Shown here: piece by piece, positions 31,212 through 31,593 of the stretch
How the letters are laid out: each line of letters starts with the position of its first letter
Numbering within the stretch: the stretch's first letter is position 1
Origin: DASRHK01 sp035650495
GTDB taxonomy: Bacteria; Pseudomonadota; Gammaproteobacteria; Nevskiales; Nevskiaceae
Length of the DNA stretch: 31,593 bases
Assembly (NCBI GenBank): GCA_035650495.1
Contig: DASRHK010000099.1
Coordinates: 1-31,593, forward strand
Direction of reading: 5' to 3'
The notes under the pieces: model-generated
What the model was told of the DNA's origin: nothing
Databases searched by the model: none
The model's input: only the letters and a program-made list of their open reading frames with translations
Made by a program: the position numbers and the translations under genes

Positions 31212-31593
31212 TCTGGGCCTACCGGCTGCTGCTCGGGCGCAATCCCGAGTCCGACGCCGCGGTCGCCGCCAAGATGGCGGCGAAGGACGAAGGCAATCTG
31301 ATGCGCGAGCTCACCGGCTCGCCCGAGTTCAGGAGCCGCCAGCGCGACAAGGTCCTGTTCGGCGCGGTCGAGAAGCCGCCGCCGGTGCGGCTGCATCTCG
31401 CGCAGACCGGACCGTGGCGCACGATCAGCTTCGACCAGCTGCCCGCGCACTGCTGCATCAACGGCGCCGAGAAGATCCCCGGCACGATCCGCTTTCCGGC
31501 GGCGGAGCAGTCGAAGCTCGCCGACATCACCGTGACGTTCCACGGCGATCGTGCGCGGCCCGAGGACCTTGCCGGCGTCGAGATCGACCTGCA
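31187..31593 (+). CDS. Partial gene: DUF4214-like N-terminal module, product unknown
   Basis: The gene starts at an ATG 25 bases before the end of the sulfotransferase gene and runs off the right edge, so only 135 residues are visible. Residues 7-45 (WAYRLLLGRNPESDAAVAAK and TGSPEFRSR) repeat the DUF4214-like pattern seen four times in the preceding protein. A beta-rich stretch with CCINGAEKIPGTIRFP follows. Its role cannot be assigned, but the overlap places it in the same polysaccharide operon. Confidence 0.7.
   Translation, partial: MAVARDAVIWAYRLLLGRNPESDAAVAAKMAAKDEGNLMRELTGSPEFRSRQRDKVLFGAVEKPPPVRLHLAQTGPWRTISFDQLPAHCCINGAEKIPGTIRFPAAEQSKLADITVTFHGDRARPEDLAGVEIDL

Overview
The window reads as GC-rich chromosomal DNA from a Gram-negative, probably gammaproteobacterial, environmental bacterium. 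This rests on a MlaF-type ATPase, a TonB-dependent receptor, a LolA-fold periplasmic protein and a KpsE/M/T capsule exporter. The exact lineage cannot be settled by eye. Coding density is very high: many genes overlap by 4 bases (ATGA) and no stretch over 300 bases lacks a gene.

Layout. Bases 1-746 hold two truncated genes that meet at a junction near 500: the remains of a membrane protein (+) and the N-terminal piece of an ArnT/PMT-type glycosyltransferase (-). Bases 868-5107 are a likely operon of a LolA-like periplasmic protein, an MMPL/RND transporter carrying a C-terminal cyclic-nucleotide-binding domain, and a GH19 chitinase/endolysin-like protein. A ygiD-like dioxygenase (-) follows, then an outer-membrane-type protein and a large YncE-propeller/phosphoesterase lipoprotein. 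A long imperfect hairpin lies at 9715-9824.

Bases 9845-16847 form a divergent catabolism-like locus. A tandem two-domain TetR regulator, a family VIII-type serine hydrolase and an SDR run leftward. A TonB-dependent receptor, an ABM-domain protein and an MDR-family reductase run rightward. The two directions are driven by strong promoters that face each other and share one -10 region.

Bases 16836-21208 hold housekeeping and miscellaneous genes: a lone mlaF, tRNA-Arg(UCG), a small acidic protein, a Nudix hydrolase, ddl, an SDR and a carboxymuconolactone decarboxylase-like protein.

Bases 21222-25099 are the most striking part. They encode a GT2-TPR glycosyltransferase, a secreted collagen-like protein with about 40 Gly-X-Thr/Lys triplets, a strong intrinsic terminator, and a two-domain glycosyltransferase. 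The two halves of that enzyme match the two halves of animal procollagen galactosyltransferase (COLGALT), but in swapped order. I read this as a candidate bacterial collagen-glycosylation locus. A second tRNA-Arg (CCG) follows, on the minus strand.

Bases 25284 to the end form one tightly overlapping surface-polysaccharide operon: KpsE-like, KpsM-like, KpsT-like, a GT4-type glycosyltransferase, a DUF4214-repeat/sulfotransferase fusion and the start of another DUF4214-like protein. Together with the collagen locus it suggests a region devoted to building and decorating the cell surface.
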